A DNA stretch of 64,000 nucleotides, taken from the NCBI RefSeq assembly GCF_016808335.1, contig NC_053148.1, forward strand, positions 19,570,045 to 19,634,044. Direction: 5' to 3'. Below, in pieces: positions 63,917-64,000 of this stretch (position 1 is the first letter of the stretch; each line of letters starts with the position of its first letter). The notes beneath the pieces are model-generated. The model saw only the letters and a list, made by a program, of their open reading frames with translations. It had not been told where the DNA came from and made no database searches. The stretch is from Panicum virgatum (lineage: Eukaryota; Streptophyta; Magnoliopsida; Poales; Poaceae). Made by a program: the position numbers and the translations under genes.

Positions 63917-64000
63917 CAACTACCCCCTCCTCTCTTCCTCGCCGTCACCGGAGGGGGCTGCCGGAAGTCCGCGCGGCTCCCTAGGAGACCGGCGGCGGGG
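63917..64000. other. GC-rich non-satellite flank
   Basis: These 84 bases share nothing with the satellite and are far richer in G+C (for example GGAGGGGGCTGCCGG and GACCGGCGGCGGGG). On the minus strand one frame stays open from the window end to a TAG next to the junction, about 27 codons rich in Pro, Arg and Glu. That is too short to call a gene. No TG/CA long-terminal-repeat end or recognisable terminal inverted repeat is visible at the join. It may be the start of unique sequence, a transposable element, or another repeat class. Confidence 0.6.

Noticed and set aside
63917..64000. Start of an LTR retrotransposon at the array edge
   Set aside because: No TG or CA terminal dinucleotide at the join, no target-site duplication or primer-binding site can be seen, and only 84 bases are available.
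63917..64000. Minus-strand gene end (about 27 open codons to TAG)
   Set aside because: GC-rich sequence gives such open stretches easily; there is no recognisable protein motif and too little sequence.

Overview
This window is almost entirely tandemly repeated satellite DNA from a eukaryotic, probably grass (Poaceae), nuclear genome. From base 1 to about 63916 it is an unbroken head-to-tail array of a ~175 bp monomer, all in one orientation. That is roughly 360-370 full and partial monomers. The minus-strand monomer carries a core (GTTCGTTGCGAAAAA next to GTGGAT) that I recognise from memory as resembling the CentC/CentO family of grass centromeric satellites. The ~175 bp length suggests a panicoid grass, with Panicum and its relatives the first place to look. 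The genus is inference; the satellite nature is seen directly. No protein gene, tRNA, rRNA, transposon body or CRISPR array is supported inside the array. The many short open frames are the same few translations repeating with the monomer.

Layout. (A) 1-7711: five copies of a 9-monomer, 1577 bp higher-order repeat (HOR); the fourth copy has lost exactly one monomer. 7712-9636 is a more diverged 11-monomer relative. (B) 9517-15638: a tandem duplication of a ~3.06 kb block (about 17.5 monomers). It runs into 14752-21042, four copies of a 1573 bp HOR, and a diverged fifth copy to about 22616. (C) 22617-35757: older, mixed territory with a ~1223 bp repeat (22941-25387), scattered block copies and four copies of a 1331 bp HOR (30435-35757). 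(D) 33170-43448 and 43449-53724: a ~10.28 kb segment duplicated in tandem, with only about ten differences noticed. (E) 53725-55396: an 836 bp tandem duplication. 55397-63832: five full copies and one partial copy of a 1449 bp HOR that carries an internally deleted monomer. (F) 63917-64000: an abrupt switch to GC-rich non-satellite sequence, the only array edge in the window.

The pieces do not work together as genes. If the array is centromeric, as the CentC-like core suggests, its role would be to seat CENH3 nucleosomes. The sequence records repeated unequal exchange and local amplification. Each monomer has three short dyad symmetries, and most monomer-to-monomer variation lies at CpG sites, as expected for methylated DNA. 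I found no convincing new gene system. The interest lies in the array architecture, the near-identical 10.28 kb duplication and the array edge.
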